Both the position numbers and the translations under genes were made by a program. The notes beneath the pieces were generated by a model, which saw only the letters and a program-made list of their open reading frames with translations, had not been told where the DNA came from and ran no database searches. 64,000 nt of DNA, taken from contig NZ_CP098023.1 of the NCBI RefSeq assembly GCF_030440425.1, forward strand, positions 4,370,602 through 4,434,601. The letters run 5' to 3'. Below, piece by piece: positions 44,389 through 56,758 of the stretch. The first letter of the stretch is position 1. Each line of letters opens with the position of its first letter. This DNA comes from Microbulbifer sp. MI-G. Lineage in GTDB: Bacteria > Pseudomonadota > Gammaproteobacteria > Pseudomonadales > Cellvibrionaceae.

Positions 44389-45153
44389 TTAGCTACCAAA
44401 CTTAAGCTGAAAGCATTTAAGTTGATCACGCGTTGACATAAACTGGTTTTTGCAGCGTCCAAGCAATTGCTCCGGACTATGATCAAAAGCCTTGGCGCTT
44501 TCAATACATTGCTTACGTGTGCTGGTGCTCATAAAAGCACTTTGACAAGCTTTGACGATAGCAAAGGGCTCATAGGTAAAGGGCTTTAACTGCTCCAGAC
44601 AAGCGAAGCGACCCTGGGTAGATAAAGTGAACTCACTACAGGTTTTCAATGCGCCTTTTTCTGAGTGAGGGTAGTTGTTTATCAACTGCACACATCTTTC
44701 GCGACTACTTCTGGAATTAAAATGCTCAGCGCAGATTTCGATACGCGCTGAGTAGGCCAGGGCAAGTTCTTGCTGGCTCGGCACAGTGTCCTCTGGCTCA
44801 GTAACTTGATATTCATCTTCTTGTGCATACAGATTGCGCGCCAGTACAATCTTATCTTGGCTGTGAGTGCGATTGGAGAAAAGCTTGATGTGTTTTACGC
44901 CCTCCACCTCAGTTTCAAAACGGAATCGGCCATTTTTCTTTTTCTGCATCCTGTGTACTTCACCCTCAATTTCTACACGAGAGCAGGACTGCATATCGTC
45001 CACAGCAAAGAAGGTGCCGTTTGGCGTGGTATAGGCATAAGCAATGCCTTTGCAGTCTTGCAGGTATTTAGAGGGCCACTTGGAGCTGAGCTTGGCGGCC
45101 TGTGCACCACAGGCTATGGCACATAGAAGAATCAATAAAAAAGCCTTGTTCAA
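44389..45153 (-). CDS. Secreted protein with four 31-residue C-x12-C repeats
   Basis: The 254-residue precursor has a signal peptide (NKAFLLILLCAIACGAQA). The C-terminal half holds four tandem units with cysteines at 141/154, 172/185, 203/216 and 234/247: exact 31-residue period and 12 residues between each pair, with conserved F and S-T-R residues (CAEHFNSRSSRERC, CQSAFMSTSTRKQC, CKNQFMSTRDQLKC). This looks like a helical-hairpin repeat held by disulfides in the periplasm. The first ~100 residues contain another two cysteines. I do not know a named family. Confidence 0.7.
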   Translation of the reverse strand: MNKAFLLILLCAIACGAQAAKLSSKWPSKYLQDCKGIAYAYTTPNGTFFAVDDMQSCSRVEIEGEVHRMQKKKNGRFRFETEVEGVKHIKLFSNRTHSQDKIVLARNLYAQEDEYQVTEPEDTVPSQQELALAYSARIEICAEHFNSRSSRERCVQLINNYPHSEKGALKTCSEFTLSTQGRFACLEQLKPFTYEPFAIVKACQSAFMSTSTRKQCIESAKAFDHSPEQLLGRCKNQFMSTRDQLKCFQLKFGS

Positions 45154-45693
45154 TTTGAACCCCTGAAGATATTTCTTTAATACATTGAGTATTATCCTGC
45201 TCGACTAATAATGAACCCGAGCTGAACCCAATCACAAAACGGCCAGCAAGCACAACCGCACTTATAACAGGATGTACACATAACACCTATCCTGAGCATG
45301 ACCAAAACCCTTAAAGCAGCGCAGGATAGTCTAGCTTGATCAAGACATTAATAGAAAAACACGGTAAAAAAGCGTGCGGGTGCTGGAATGACCGTCCTCA
45401 AGCTGTACAGCATAGAAAGATAATCGAGTTCGGTTGTGCCCTTGCCTCAAGGCCCTGTGGCAGCATCAGAGAGGCAATAGGCAACGCACAGGGCCTGGTG
45501 CCGCACTCGTATCTATTGGGCTGAAGTTTGAGGGCCACCAGCATCGCAGCGGGAACGACGCAAAAACATCGCCCGCCTGCTGCCTTGTCTGGGCCTTTTC
45601 GAAATCTGAGCCTCCCCCTCTGTGGGGTTGCTACCTTTCGCCTCTGTGATCGCCTTGAAATTGCGGTAAGAAAGGCGTAAACGGCTTTCTTAA
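45154..45693. other. Intergenic region, no gene recognised
   Basis: The region separates two minus-strand genes for exported proteins. Short plus-strand frames around 45336-45649 overlap each other and lack family features. It probably contains the promoter of the Cys-repeat gene; I see nothing else definite. Confidence 0.4.
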
Positions 45694-46293
45694 TTAAAAG
45701 CTGCTTGAAATTAGCAGTCCAGTGGCATTCTCTATATCACCAGTGAGATATTGCTGGAAATACAGCCCGAGAGAAAAACTTTCAAAGTCTTTCTGCGCTG
45801 AGACCTTGGCGTATATGCCACCGTCAATCTCAATATCTTCATCGTAACAATTACTGCAATTATCTATGCCCCGCTCAGAGGCAAAAAGGTGGGTGTAGCC
45901 TGCCTGAGTGATGACGCTCATTCCCTGCTCTACAAACTGCCACTGATAGCCGGTAGCAACAAAAGCGGTAACCGCACTGGCACTAGAGTCATTTACAGAA
46001 ATGTCACCGTCATTAAAAAGGCCAGTCCCTTCAACAACTTGTGAAAACTCCTGCTCATCGTCGTACCCCAAATAGCCCAATCCAAAACTGCTTATCCAGT
46101 TATTTTGTATGTAGTTGGCAGACACATCGATAGACCAGGCACTATCCCCAACACCTTCCAAGGCAGCTTGCTTACTGTCTAAGTTAACTTGAGATAGATT
46201 GGCAGAGAAAGACCACTGACTTTGTACATCTTGCTGCTCGGCAATCGCAAAAGAGGACCCGAACACTAGGGCCAAACCAAGAATTGTTTTCAT
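45694..46293 (-). CDS. Small outer-membrane-type beta-barrel protein
   Basis: The 199-residue precursor starts with a signal peptide (MKTILGLALVFGSSFAIAEQ). The mature part has alternating amphipathic strands ending in aromatic residues (WSFSANLSQVNL, WSIDVSANYIQ, FGLGYLGY, FVATGYQWQFV, SLGLYFQQYL) and a C-terminal Phe, typical of an eight-stranded outer-membrane barrel. A CSNC pair sits in one loop. ATG codons at 46293 and 46299 are possible starts. Confidence 0.65.
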   Translation of the reverse strand: MKTILGLALVFGSSFAIAEQQDVQSQWSFSANLSQVNLDSKQAALEGVGDSAWSIDVSANYIQNNWISSFGLGYLGYDDEQEFSQVVEGTGLFNDGDISVNDSSASAVTAFVATGYQWQFVEQGMSVITQAGYTHLFASERGIDNCSNCYDEDIEIDGGIYAKVSAQKDFESFSLGLYFQQYLTGDIENATGLLISSSF

Positions 46294-46803
46294 ATTCATC
46301 TCGCAAAAAAAGCGCGATTTTACAAGTTGGCAATAATTAATCAAGTACAGGGAAGTTCGCCTGGAATTTGAAATTAAACAAAAATAGCCGGTATTTGTAA
46401 GATTTAACTCTCTATACGGGCCGATTTCCTGGCTTATCCGAACTCATCAACCACTATCTGGGTGGGTGTCTGCTTGGTAGGGTTTCTTGGCGGGCTAAAG
46501 GGCTCTGAAATTGTTATACATCACCGCTATGACCAGACACTGTCACCACCAAATGATTATTCATTAAGTGTTCCGGTGCTACAAAGCCTGATATTTTCCC
46601 TAGCCAGGTATTTAGATCATAGAGCAAACCACAAACCGCTCCCTGAGTTTTCTTTTTTATTCTGCACTCTTTGGTCAATACTGTTACAACGGACTTATCG
46701 TATTCCTGTTCAAGCCCGGTTCCCGGGTGTGGTAGGAAGAGTGCGTGAAATAACCCTGCGCTAAAGGCTCTGAAGTGGTTGGACAATAGCCACTGATACT
46801 TAC
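46294..46803. other. Intergenic region between the ATP synthase operon and the barrel gene
   Basis: A plus-strand frame at 46462-46764 and an opposite frame overlap and neither shows a domain or good start. I see the likely promoter zone of the barrel gene and no other feature. Confidence 0.4.
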
Positions 46804-46830
46804 AAAAAAAGCAGCCGAAGCCGCTTTTTT
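46804..46830 (-). terminator. Intrinsic terminator of the ATP synthase operon
   Basis: On the minus strand AAAAAAGCGGC-TTCG-GCTGC is followed by seven T residues, about 40 bp after the atpC stop. The UUCG tetraloop makes it stable. Confidence 0.9.
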
Positions 46831-46870
46831 AGTCACCTGAAAACAGGTGTTCGGAAAGGTAAGGCAGCGA

Positions 46871-47290
46871 CTACTTGCCGGCCGCCTTACGAATCGCCTG
46901 CAGGGTGCGCAGGCGCGCTTCGGCTTCGGCCAGCTGGGCCGAGATGCGCGCGTAGTCGACCTCGGAGGGCGCTTTGTGCAGGGCGTGTTCCGCTTCCTCG
47001 CGGGCCTTCTGCGCGGCCTCTTCATCGATTTCCCGTTCGGCCACGTCCGCGAGGATGGTCACCATATTCGGCTGCACCTCGGCGTAGCCACCGCTGACGA
47101 ACAATACCTCTTCTTCACCATCGGCTTTGATGATGCGTACCGGTCCGGGCTTCAGGGCAGTGAGCAACTGCGCGTGACCATAGGAGAGCCCCAGCTCCCC
47201 TTCGATGCCACTCACAATCACCATCCGCACCAGTCCGGAGAAGAGAGACTGCTCGGCGCTGACAATGTCACAGTGTACTGTCATGGCCAT
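46871..47290 (-). CDS. atpC: ATP synthase F1 epsilon subunit
   Basis: The 139-residue central-stalk subunit begins [19 protein letters not shown], has the beta-sandwich motif [19 protein letters not shown] and a C-terminal helical hairpin rich in Ala/Glu that inhibits ATP hydrolysis. It is the last gene of the operon, 18 bp after atpD. Confidence 0.97.
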   Translation of the reverse strand: MAMTVHCDIVSAEQSLFSGLVRMVIVSGIEGELGLSYGHAQLLTALKPGPVRIIKADGEEEVLFVSGGYAEVQPNMVTILADVAEREIDEEAAQKAREEAEHALHKAPSEVDYARISAQLAEAEARLRTLQAIRKAAGK

Positions 47291-47308
47291 AGTATATGCC
47301 TATCTCGA

Positions 47309-48760
<1,452 letters not shown>

Positions 48761-48771
48761 TCAGCGGGGGC

Positions 48772-49632
48772 TTAAACCGCTGCGGCGCCGCCGACAATTT
48801 CCGACAGCTCCTGGGTAATGGCCGCCTGGCGCGCCTTGTTGTAGACAAGCTGCAACTGGTCGATCAGTTCGCCGGCATTGTCGGTGGCGCTCTTCATGGC
48901 GATCATGCGCGCGGCCTGTTCACAGGCTTTGTTCTCTACGACCGCCTGGTACACCTGGGACTCGATATAGCGGGCCAGCAAGCCGTCCAGCAATTCCACC
49001 GGGTCCGGCTCGTAGAGGTAGTCCCACGCGTGCATGAGCTGTTCGTCCTCGTCTTTTGGCAGCGGCAGCAGTTGCTCGACCCGCGGCTTTTGCGACATGG
49101 TGTTGACAAACTCATTGGAGACCAAAAACAGGCGATCAATATCACCTTCCGCATAACGGTCCAGCATGACCTTGACCGAGCCGATCAGCTTGCTGGCCTG
49201 GGGCGCATCGCCCAGGTCGCGTACCGCGGCGACAACCTTGCTGCCGATGGCATTGAAGAAACCGGCCGCTTTGTTGCCCACAGCACAGACTTCGACATCG
49301 ACCCCTTTCTCGGACCAAGCCTGCATCTCGCGAATGGCTGCCTTGAACATATTGATGTTCAGGCCACCACAGAGTCCGCGGTCTGTGGATACCAGCACAA
49401 AACCAACCCGCCTGACCTCGCGCTCCTGCAGGTAAATATGTCGGTACTCCGCCGAGGCGTTGGCGACGTGACCGATCACTGCGCGTATACGCCGGGCATA
49501 GGGGCGACCCAGTGCCATGCGATCCTGAGCCCTGCGCATCTTGCTGGCCGCCACCATTTCCATTGCGGCAGTGATTTTCTGCGTGCTCTTGATACTGGCA
49601 ATTTTTGTGCGTACTTCTTTTCCGCCTGCCAT
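48772..49632 (-). CDS. atpG: ATP synthase F1 gamma subunit
   Basis: The rotor shaft subunit has the N-terminal coiled-coil helix ([30 protein letters not shown]), the [10 protein letters not shown] motif and the C-terminal helix ([38 protein letters not shown]). The length of 286 residues is normal. Confidence 0.98.
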   Translation of the reverse strand: MAGGKEVRTKIASIKSTQKITAAMEMVAASKMRRAQDRMALGRPYARRIRAVIGHVANASAEYRHIYLQEREVRRVGFVLVSTDRGLCGGLNINMFKAAIREMQAWSEKGVDVEVCAVGNKAAGFFNAIGSKVVAAVRDLGDAPQASKLIGSVKVMLDRYAEGDIDRLFLVSNEFVNTMSQKPRVEQLLPLPKDEDEQLMHAWDYLYEPDPVELLDGLLARYIESQVYQAVVENKACEQAARMIAMKSATDNAGELIDQLQLVYNKARQAAITQELSEIVGGAAAV

Positions 49633-49713
49633 AGTGATTTACCTTGTTCGCTGGAACTGTCAATGTGGAGAAAGGCCGCTGTGGCCCTTCGCCCGCGCTT
49701 TCCAGGGCGTGCT

Positions 49714-51258
49714 TTACCAGCTGCTGGTGGCGACAAATTTCTCGATGGCCGCCTTGAAAGCGGTATCGATTTCGTCGTTGTAGTTGCCGGTACTATTCAC
49801 CTTCTCCATCAGTTCCGCGTGTTCACTGTTCATATAAGCGAGCAGGGCGGCCTCAAAATCGAGCACCTTGTCCACTTCCACTTCTTTCAGGTAACCCTTG
49901 TCGGCGGCGTAAACAGAAACCGCCATTTCCGCAATAGACAGCGGGGAATACTGTTTCTGCTTCATCAGCTCGGTGACGCGTTCGCCGTGATCCAGCTGGG
50001 CCTTGGTGGCCTCGTCCAGGTCGGAGGCAAACTGGGAGAAAGCCGCCAGTTCGCGGTACTGGGCCAGGGCGGTACGGATACCCCCGGACAGCTTCTTGAT
50101 TACCTTGGTCTGTGCGGCACCACCCACACGGGATACGGAGATACCCGGGTTGATCGCAGGACGAATACCGGCGTTGAACAGATCAGTTTCAAGGAAGATC
50201 TGGCCATCGGTAATGGAAATCACATTGGTGGGTACAAACGCGGACACGTCACCGGCCTGGGTCTCGATGATCGGCAGGGCGGTCAGTGAGCCGGTCTTGC
50301 CTTTCACTTCGCCGTTGGTGAACTTCTCCACGTACTCGGCGTTGACCCGCGCGGCGCGCTCCAGCAGGCGGGAGTGCAGGTAGAAAACGTCACCGGGGTA
50401 GGCTTCGCGGCCGGGCGGGCGCTTCAGCAGCAGGGAGATCTGGCGGTAGGCCCAGGCCTGCTTGGTGAGGTCGTCATAGACGATCAGGGCATCCTCTCCG
50501 CGATCGCGGAAGTATTCCCCCATGGTACAACCCACGTAGGGGGCCAGGAACTGCATCGCGGCCGGGTCAGCGGCGCCGGCGGCCACCACGATGGTGTGCT
50601 CCATAGCCCCGTGTTCTTCGAGCTTGCGCACCACATTGGCAATGGAGGACTGCTTCTGGCCCACGGCAACATAGATACACTTAACGCCGGTGCCTCTCTG
50701 GTTGATGATGGCGTCGATAGCCACCGCAGTCTTACCGATCTGGCGGTCGCCGATAATCAGTTCGCGCTGGCCGCGGCCGATCGGGATCATGGTATCCACC
50801 GCTTTCAGGCCGGTCTGCACCGGTTGGTCCACCGATTGACGGGCAATTACACCGGGCGCCACCTTCTCCACCGCATCGGTGAGCTTGTTGTTCAGCGGGC
50901 CCTTGCCGTCGATGGGGTTGCCCAGCGCATCTACAACGCGTCCGAGCAGCTCCGGGCCGACCGGGGTTTCCAGGATGCGGCCGGTGCAACGGCACTTCTG
51001 GCCTTCCGCCAAAGTCTTGTAATCACCCAGGATGACCGCACCCACGGAGTCGCGCTCCAGGTTCAGCGCCATACCGTATACGCCGCCCTCGAACTCGATC
51101 ATTTCCCCGTACATCACATCGGCCAGGCCGTGGATGCGGATAATGCCGTCGGAAACGGAAACAATGGTGCCCTCGTTCTGGGCTTCAGTGCGCACATCGA
51201 GTTTTTCGATGCGGCTTTTGATGATTTCACTGATCTCAGAGGGATTCAGTTGCTGCAT
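49714..51258 (-). CDS. atpA: ATP synthase F1 alpha subunit
   Basis: This non-catalytic nucleotide-binding subunit of 514 residues has the P-loop [32 protein letters not shown] and the crown domain at the N terminus ([18 protein letters not shown]). It sits between atpH and atpG as usual. Confidence 0.98.
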   Translation of the reverse strand: MQQLNPSEISEIIKSRIEKLDVRTEAQNEGTIVSVSDGIIRIHGLADVMYGEMIEFEGGVYGMALNLERDSVGAVILGDYKTLAEGQKCRCTGRILETPVGPELLGRVVDALGNPIDGKGPLNNKLTDAVEKVAPGVIARQSVDQPVQTGLKAVDTMIPIGRGQRELIIGDRQIGKTAVAIDAIINQRGTGVKCIYVAVGQKQSSIANVVRKLEEHGAMEHTIVVAAGAADPAAMQFLAPYVGCTMGEYFRDRGEDALIVYDDLTKQAWAYRQISLLLKRPPGREAYPGDVFYLHSRLLERAARVNAEYVEKFTNGEVKGKTGSLTALPIIETQAGDVSAFVPTNVISITDGQIFLETDLFNAGIRPAINPGISVSRVGGAAQTKVIKKLSGGIRTALAQYRELAAFSQFASDLDEATKAQLDHGERVTELMKQKQYSPLSIAEMAVSVYAADKGYLKEVEVDKVLDFEAALLAYMNSEHAELMEKVNSTGNYNDEIDTAFKAAIEKFVATSSW

Positions 51259-51307
51259 GCTCTGTTCCTCAAGTCCCCCGGCGACAGCGGCCAGCGGGGA
51301 AAGTAAT

Positions 51308-51844
51308 TTAGGAGTTCATCGCCTCGGCGAGCTTGGCCAGACGGCCGCGTACGGTGCCGTCGATGACTGTGTCACCGGCGCGGATGATCGCGCCGCCCAG
51401 CAGGTTCTCGTCCACCGAACAGTGCAGATGTATCTCGCGTTCAAACTTCCGGCTGAGTTTCTCGCTCAGCACCTGCGCCTGCGCGTCGTTCAGGGGCGTT
51501 GCTGAGACAACTTCCACCTCGAGAGTGGCTTCGGCCTGCGCTTTCAGCGCTTCGAACAGCTGGAAAATTTCCGGCAGCAGTTGCAGACGGTGGTTCTCCG
51601 CCAGCAACCGGATGAAGTTGCTTCCGTGGGCACCGAGTGCATCTGAACAGATCGACAGGAAAGTCTCTGCCCGCTCTTCGCTGGTGAGCTGGGGATTGTC
51701 CAGCAGCTCACGCACTTTTTCGCTCTGACTGACCAGCGCCGCGGTTTCCAGTGCAGCGCTCCAACCGCTGAGGTCGGAGGCCTGCTGCGCATAGCTGAAT
51801 GCCGCTTTGGCGTAGGGCCGGGCCAGGGTGCTGAGTTCCGCCAT
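51308..51844 (-). CDS. atpH: ATP synthase F1 delta subunit
   Basis: The 178-residue peripheral-stalk subunit begins [19 protein letters not shown] and ends with the conserved [29 protein letters not shown] segment. It links the b subunits to the alpha subunits. Confidence 0.97.
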   Translation of the reverse strand: MAELSTLARPYAKAAFSYAQQASDLSGWSAALETAALVSQSEKVRELLDNPQLTSEERAETFLSICSDALGAHGSNFIRLLAENHRLQLLPEIFQLFEALKAQAEATLEVEVVSATPLNDAQAQVLSEKLSRKFEREIHLHCSVDENLLGGAIIRAGDTVIDGTVRGRLAKLAEAMNS

Positions 51845-51856
51845 GGGGTTCCTCGC

Positions 51857-52327
51857 TTACAGCTCAGCTGCCAGTTTGTCGATCAGGTCGTTTTGCGCCC
51901 TGGCATCGATATTGACCGCGAGAATCTTCTCCGCCCCCAGGACAGACAAGGCTGCCACGCGGCTGCGCAGTTGTTCTTTGGCGCGGTTCACTTCCTGCTC
52001 AATCTCCGCCTTGGCCGCCACCTTCAGGCGGTCACCCTCGGCCAGGGCGGCCTGCTTGGCCTCGTCGATAATCTGGCTGGCGCGCCTGTTGGCACCCTCA
52101 ATAATCTCGCCGGCCTGATCCTTGGCTTCCTTCAGCTGCTCAGCCGCCTTGCGCTTGGCCAGTTTCAGGTCTTTCTGCGCGTGCTCGGCATCTGCGAGCC
52201 CATGGGCAATCTTCTGCTCGCGCTCTTTCATCACGCCCAAAAGCGGCGGCCAGACAAACTTCCAGCAGAACCAGATGAAAAACAGGAATGTGATCGACTG
52301 GCCGATTAGAGTTGCTGTGATATTCAC
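51857..52327 (-). CDS. atpF: ATP synthase F0 b subunit
   Basis: The stator protein has one N-terminal membrane helix ([28 protein letters not shown]) and a long charged coiled coil. A GTG start preceded by AGAGGTG gives 156 residues, equal to the E. coli protein; the longer open frame upstream is unrelated. Confidence 0.96.
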   Translation of the reverse strand: MNITATLIGQSITFLFFIWFCWKFVWPPLLGVMKEREQKIAHGLADAEHAQKDLKLAKRKAAEQLKEAKDQAGEIIEGANRRASQIIDEAKQAALAEGDRLKVAAKAEIEQEVNRAKEQLRSRVAALSVLGAEKILAVNIDARAQNDLIDKLAAEL

Positions 52328-52379
52328 ACCGACACCTCTTGCTCTTTGAAAGGGGTTAAGGGCAAATGGAACGGTGTAA

Positions 52380-52685
<306 letters not shown>

Positions 52686-52690
52686 TCAAT

Positions 52691-53623
<933 letters not shown>

Positions 53624-53662
53624 TCAACAATCGTAAAAGTAACAATTCTTTTTCTGTTCCGG

Positions 53663-54025
53663 CTAGCGCGTCATGCGCGCCGCCAACCACCACTGCACGA
53701 TCACACAGAGGCCGTAGCTGATAAACAGTGCCGCCGCATTCAACGGCTTGACGGTGGCAAACACCGCTGCAAACCCCGCCAGGGTCAATACAAATTTGCC
53801 GGCTTGCCCGCGGTAGAAGTTCCCTACCACCCGCTGGGCCGCACGCGCGCCCCTGTCGCGAAAGGCATACCAGCCAAAATAGGCGCCGGGCAGCGCGCAC
53901 AGGACACCGCCGATCAACACGGAGAGCGCTGTCACGGGTTTACCACTCAAGTGCAATACCCCACCGGCCAGCGATACCAGCAGGAGCTGCACCGCGGCGA
54001 TTCGCAATACCGGGGGTTTCGTCAT
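53663..54025 (-). CDS. atpI: ATP synthase I protein
   Basis: This 120-residue four-helix membrane protein helps c-ring assembly. It has VLIGGVLCALPGAYFGWYAFRDRGARAAQRVVGNFYRGQAGKF, typical of AtpI. The ATG before TKPPVLRIAAVQ is chosen over an upstream frame. It opens the operon. Confidence 0.9.
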   Translation of the reverse strand: MTKPPVLRIAAVQLLLVSLAGGVLHLSGKPVTALSVLIGGVLCALPGAYFGWYAFRDRGARAAQRVVGNFYRGQAGKFVLTLAGFAAVFATVKPLNAAALFISYGLCVIVQWWLAARMTR

Positions 54026-54227
54026 AGACGGGATGAGCCGACTGTTTCTGCGCTGTCCGCCCAAAATTTGGGCGAGCGAATTATAGGAGCAACCGCCGCC
54101 GCGATTCAACCGGCAAATGTCGCCAACTTATTTGATTTTCTGGCGATTTTGCATGGAATTACACATAGAAGTGAGTAATTACATACAAATGGTCTGTACG
54201 CCAGGTCGGCGCACATTTTCCCGGGCT

Positions 54228-55124
54228 TCAATCCTCGGCGTAGCCCAGGTGGGCGAGGATTCCATCCAGTTCCTCCAGGGTGGTGTATCTGAGCACGAGC
54301 CGGCCGCTGCCTTTGTCGTTGTGATTGATCGAGACCGGCACACCCACTTTCTCCGCCAGACGTTCGCTCAGACGGCGGATATTCGCATCGGGCGGGCTTT
54401 TTTCCGGCGCCGGGGTCTGTGGCTGCTGCAGGCGGCGCACCAGTGCTTCGGTCTGGCGCACCGTGAGGCTGCGCTCCACCACCTGGCGCGCGGCACAGCG
54501 CTGGGTGGCGCCAGAGAGGCCCAGCAGGGCTTTGGCATGGCCCAGTTCCAGATCGCCGCGCTCGAGAAAGGTGCGCACCTCCTCGCTGAGGCTCAGCAGG
54601 CGCAACAGGTTGGTCACCGCCGAGCGCGACTTGCCCACCGCATCGGCCACCTGCTGCTGGGTCAGCTTGAACTCGTCCTGCAGGCGCTTTAGTGCCGCCG
54701 CCTCTTCCACCGGGTTCAGATCCTCGCGCTGAATGTTTTCAATCAGCGCCATGGCGATGGCGGCCTCATCCGAGACATCGCGCAGCAGCGCGGGCACTTT
54801 TTCCAGGCCGGCGAGCTGGGCGGCGCGCCAGCGGCGTTCGCCGGCGATAATTTCATAGCGCTGCGCGCCGGTCGCACGCACCACGATGGGCTGCATAATG
54901 CCCTGGGCGCGGATCGAATCGGCCAGCTCCTGCAGGGATTCCTGCGGGAAATCCCGGCGCGGCTGGTAGCGTCCGCGCTGCAGGAACTCGATGGGCAGCT
55001 CTTTCAGTTCCCCGTCTGCTACCTCACTGGTGCCATCGCCATTGGCCACGGCGATCGCATCACCGGCCCGGTTACTGATCAGGTGCGATAGACCCCGGCC
55101 CAGACCCTTGCGTTTGGCGGACAT
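54228..55124 (-). CDS. parB: Chromosome partitioning protein ParB
   Basis: The 298-residue CTPase/DNA-binding protein begins MSAKRKGLGRGLSHLI, has the GERRWRAAQLAGLEKVPALL nucleotide-binding motif, the helix-turn-helix (LTQQQVADAVGKSRSAVTNLLRLL) and a C-terminal dimer domain. It binds parS sites; none with the canonical TGTTTCACGTGAAACA sequence was seen here. Confidence 0.97.
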   Translation of the reverse strand: MSAKRKGLGRGLSHLISNRAGDAIAVANGDGTSEVADGELKELPIEFLQRGRYQPRRDFPQESLQELADSIRAQGIMQPIVVRATGAQRYEIIAGERRWRAAQLAGLEKVPALLRDVSDEAAIAMALIENIQREDLNPVEEAAALKRLQDEFKLTQQQVADAVGKSRSAVTNLLRLLSLSEEVRTFLERGDLELGHAKALLGLSGATQRCAARQVVERSLTVRQTEALVRRLQQPQTPAPEKSPPDANIRRLSERLAEKVGVPVSINHNDKGSGRLVLRYTTLEELDGILAHLGYAED

Positions 55125-55136
55125 AGTTATTACCCC

Positions 55137-55940
55137 TTATACCACTTCCGCCATTGGGCGGCCTTTGTTGGGTGAGTGATCGCTCTGGCGGCGAGTGATT
55201 TCGCAGGCCAGGGCCAGGTAGGCGATAGCGCCCTTGGAATGACGGTCATGCTCCAGGGCGGGCTTGCCGAAACTGGGGGCCTCCGCGAGACGCACATTGC
55301 GCGGGATGCAGGTGCGATACAAACGCTCGCCAAAATATTCCTGCAACTGCATGGAGACCTCAGTGGTGAGACTGCTGCGCGGATCGTACATGGTGCGCAG
55401 TATGCCCTCGATCTTGAGATCCGGATTGGCCGCCTGCTGGATCTGCGTGATGGTATCGATCAGTGCCGACAACCCCTCCAGTGCATAGTACTCACACTGC
55501 ATGGGAATCAACACGCCCTGGGCGGCGCAGAGGGCATTCACGGTGAGCATATTCAGCGAGGGTGGACAGTCGATAATCACATGGTCATAACGATCGGCCA
55601 CACCGCACAGTGTCTGGCGCAGCCGGGATTCCCGCCCCTCCAGGCTGAGCAGTTCCACCTCGGCGGCAGAGAGGTCCCCATTACCGGGGATCAGATCAAA
55701 ACCACTCGCGGTAGGCACAATGGCCCGCTCTGCCGGCAGCCCTTGCACGAGCACGTCGTAGCCCGATACCTCCAGATCATTTTTGTCCACACCGCTGCCC
55801 ATGGTGGCATTGCCCTGGGGGTCCAGGTCTATCAGCAGTACCTGCCGTTTGTTGGCAACCAAAGATGCGGCCAGGTTGACGCAGGTCGTGGTCTTGCCGA
55901 CCCCACCTTTCTGGTTGGCTACCGCAAATATCTTGCTCAA
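55137..55940 (-). CDS. parA: Chromosome partitioning ATPase ParA (Soj)
   Basis: The 267-residue deviant Walker-type ATPase starts MSKIFAVANQKGGVGKTTTCVNLA and has LLIDLDPQGNAT and VIIDCPPSLNMLTVNAL. It moves origin regions together with ParB, which starts 12 bp later. Confidence 0.97.
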   Translation of the reverse strand: MSKIFAVANQKGGVGKTTTCVNLAASLVANKRQVLLIDLDPQGNATMGSGVDKNDLEVSGYDVLVQGLPAERAIVPTASGFDLIPGNGDLSAAEVELLSLEGRESRLRQTLCGVADRYDHVIIDCPPSLNMLTVNALCAAQGVLIPMQCEYYALEGLSALIDTITQIQQAANPDLKIEGILRTMYDPRSSLTTEVSMQLQEYFGERLYRTCIPRNVRLAEAPSFGKPALEHDRHSKGAIAYLALACEITRRQSDHSPNKGRPMAEVV

Positions 55941-56052
55941 GGTTCCCGTCCTTTGTTGTTTCCGCGGACGCCGGTCACCAGTGACGTCAACGGCTGTTGG
56001 ATTCCCCCCGCAGGGCGTGTTCAGACCGGAGAGGGCCCCTGTGGGTGTTTGC

Positions 56053-56682
56053 TTACCCTGTGCGGCTCAGCAGGATCAAGTGGCGCTCTGCAGTACACCC
56101 GGGCACTGACAAGCGGTGCACCTGTTCGACCATAATGCCTTTTGGGAGCGCACTCAACTCATCCTCGGGCAGCCTGCCCTTCATGGCGTAAAAGCGCCCC
56201 CCTAAGGCCAGTAGATGGGCGCTGCAATCCACCATATCGGCCATAGAGGCAAAAGCCCTGGACACCACCCCGGCGAAGGGCTGCGCCACACTCAACTTCT
56301 CGGCCCGCTCGTTGACCACCTGCACATTGTGCAGCGACAGACTGTTCGCCACCTGAAACAGGAAGCGGGCCTTCTTGCCATTGCTGTCGAGCAGCGTGAT
56401 CGGCCGAGTGGGATACACAATGGCGAGTGGAACGCCGGGCAGACCACCACCGCTGCCCACATCGATCAGGGAGCCTGTGCCACAGAGGTTCACGATGCTG
56501 AGGCTGTCGATAATATGGCGCTCAAGCATCTGCGCCGGATCGCGAATCGCCGACAGATTGTAGGCGCTGTTCCAGCGCGCAAAGAGCGCGAGATACCGAA
56601 GCAGTTGGTTCTGCTGGTGCTCGCTCAGTGTCACTGACATCTGCACCGCAGCCTGCAGCAGGCGCGGGCGAAATTGTTCCAT
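56053..56682 (-). CDS. rsmG: 16S rRNA (guanine(527)-N(7))-methyltransferase
   Basis: The 209-residue SAM-dependent enzyme has LIDVGSGGGLPGVPLAI, LLDSNGKKARFL and the RAFASMADMV segment. It stands between mnmG and parA, the conserved gidA-gidB-parA order. Confidence 0.97.
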   Translation of the reverse strand: MEQFRPRLLQAAVQMSVTLSEHQQNQLLRYLALFARWNSAYNLSAIRDPAQMLERHIIDSLSIVNLCGTGSLIDVGSGGGLPGVPLAIVYPTRPITLLDSNGKKARFLFQVANSLSLHNVQVVNERAEKLSVAQPFAGVVSRAFASMADMVDCSAHLLALGGRFYAMKGRLPEDELSALPKGIMVEQVHRLSVPGCTAERHLILLSRTG

Positions 56683-56758
56683 TTGCCGATAAATAGGTAT
56701 ACCCCCGGTTATCCTGCGATTTTTCCCCAGCAGGGCCCGTGCCCCTGTGGATCAGCGC

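Noticed and set aside
45336..45649. Short plus-strand frames resembling a transposase scrap
   Set aside because: Too short, overlapping in two frames and without recognisable motifs.
46462..46764. 100-codon plus-strand frame near atpC
   Set aside because: Overlapped by an opposite frame, no ribosome-binding site, no domain.
54026..54227. parS site near parAB
   Set aside because: No TGTTTCACGTGAAACA or close variant was found by eye here or elsewhere in the window.
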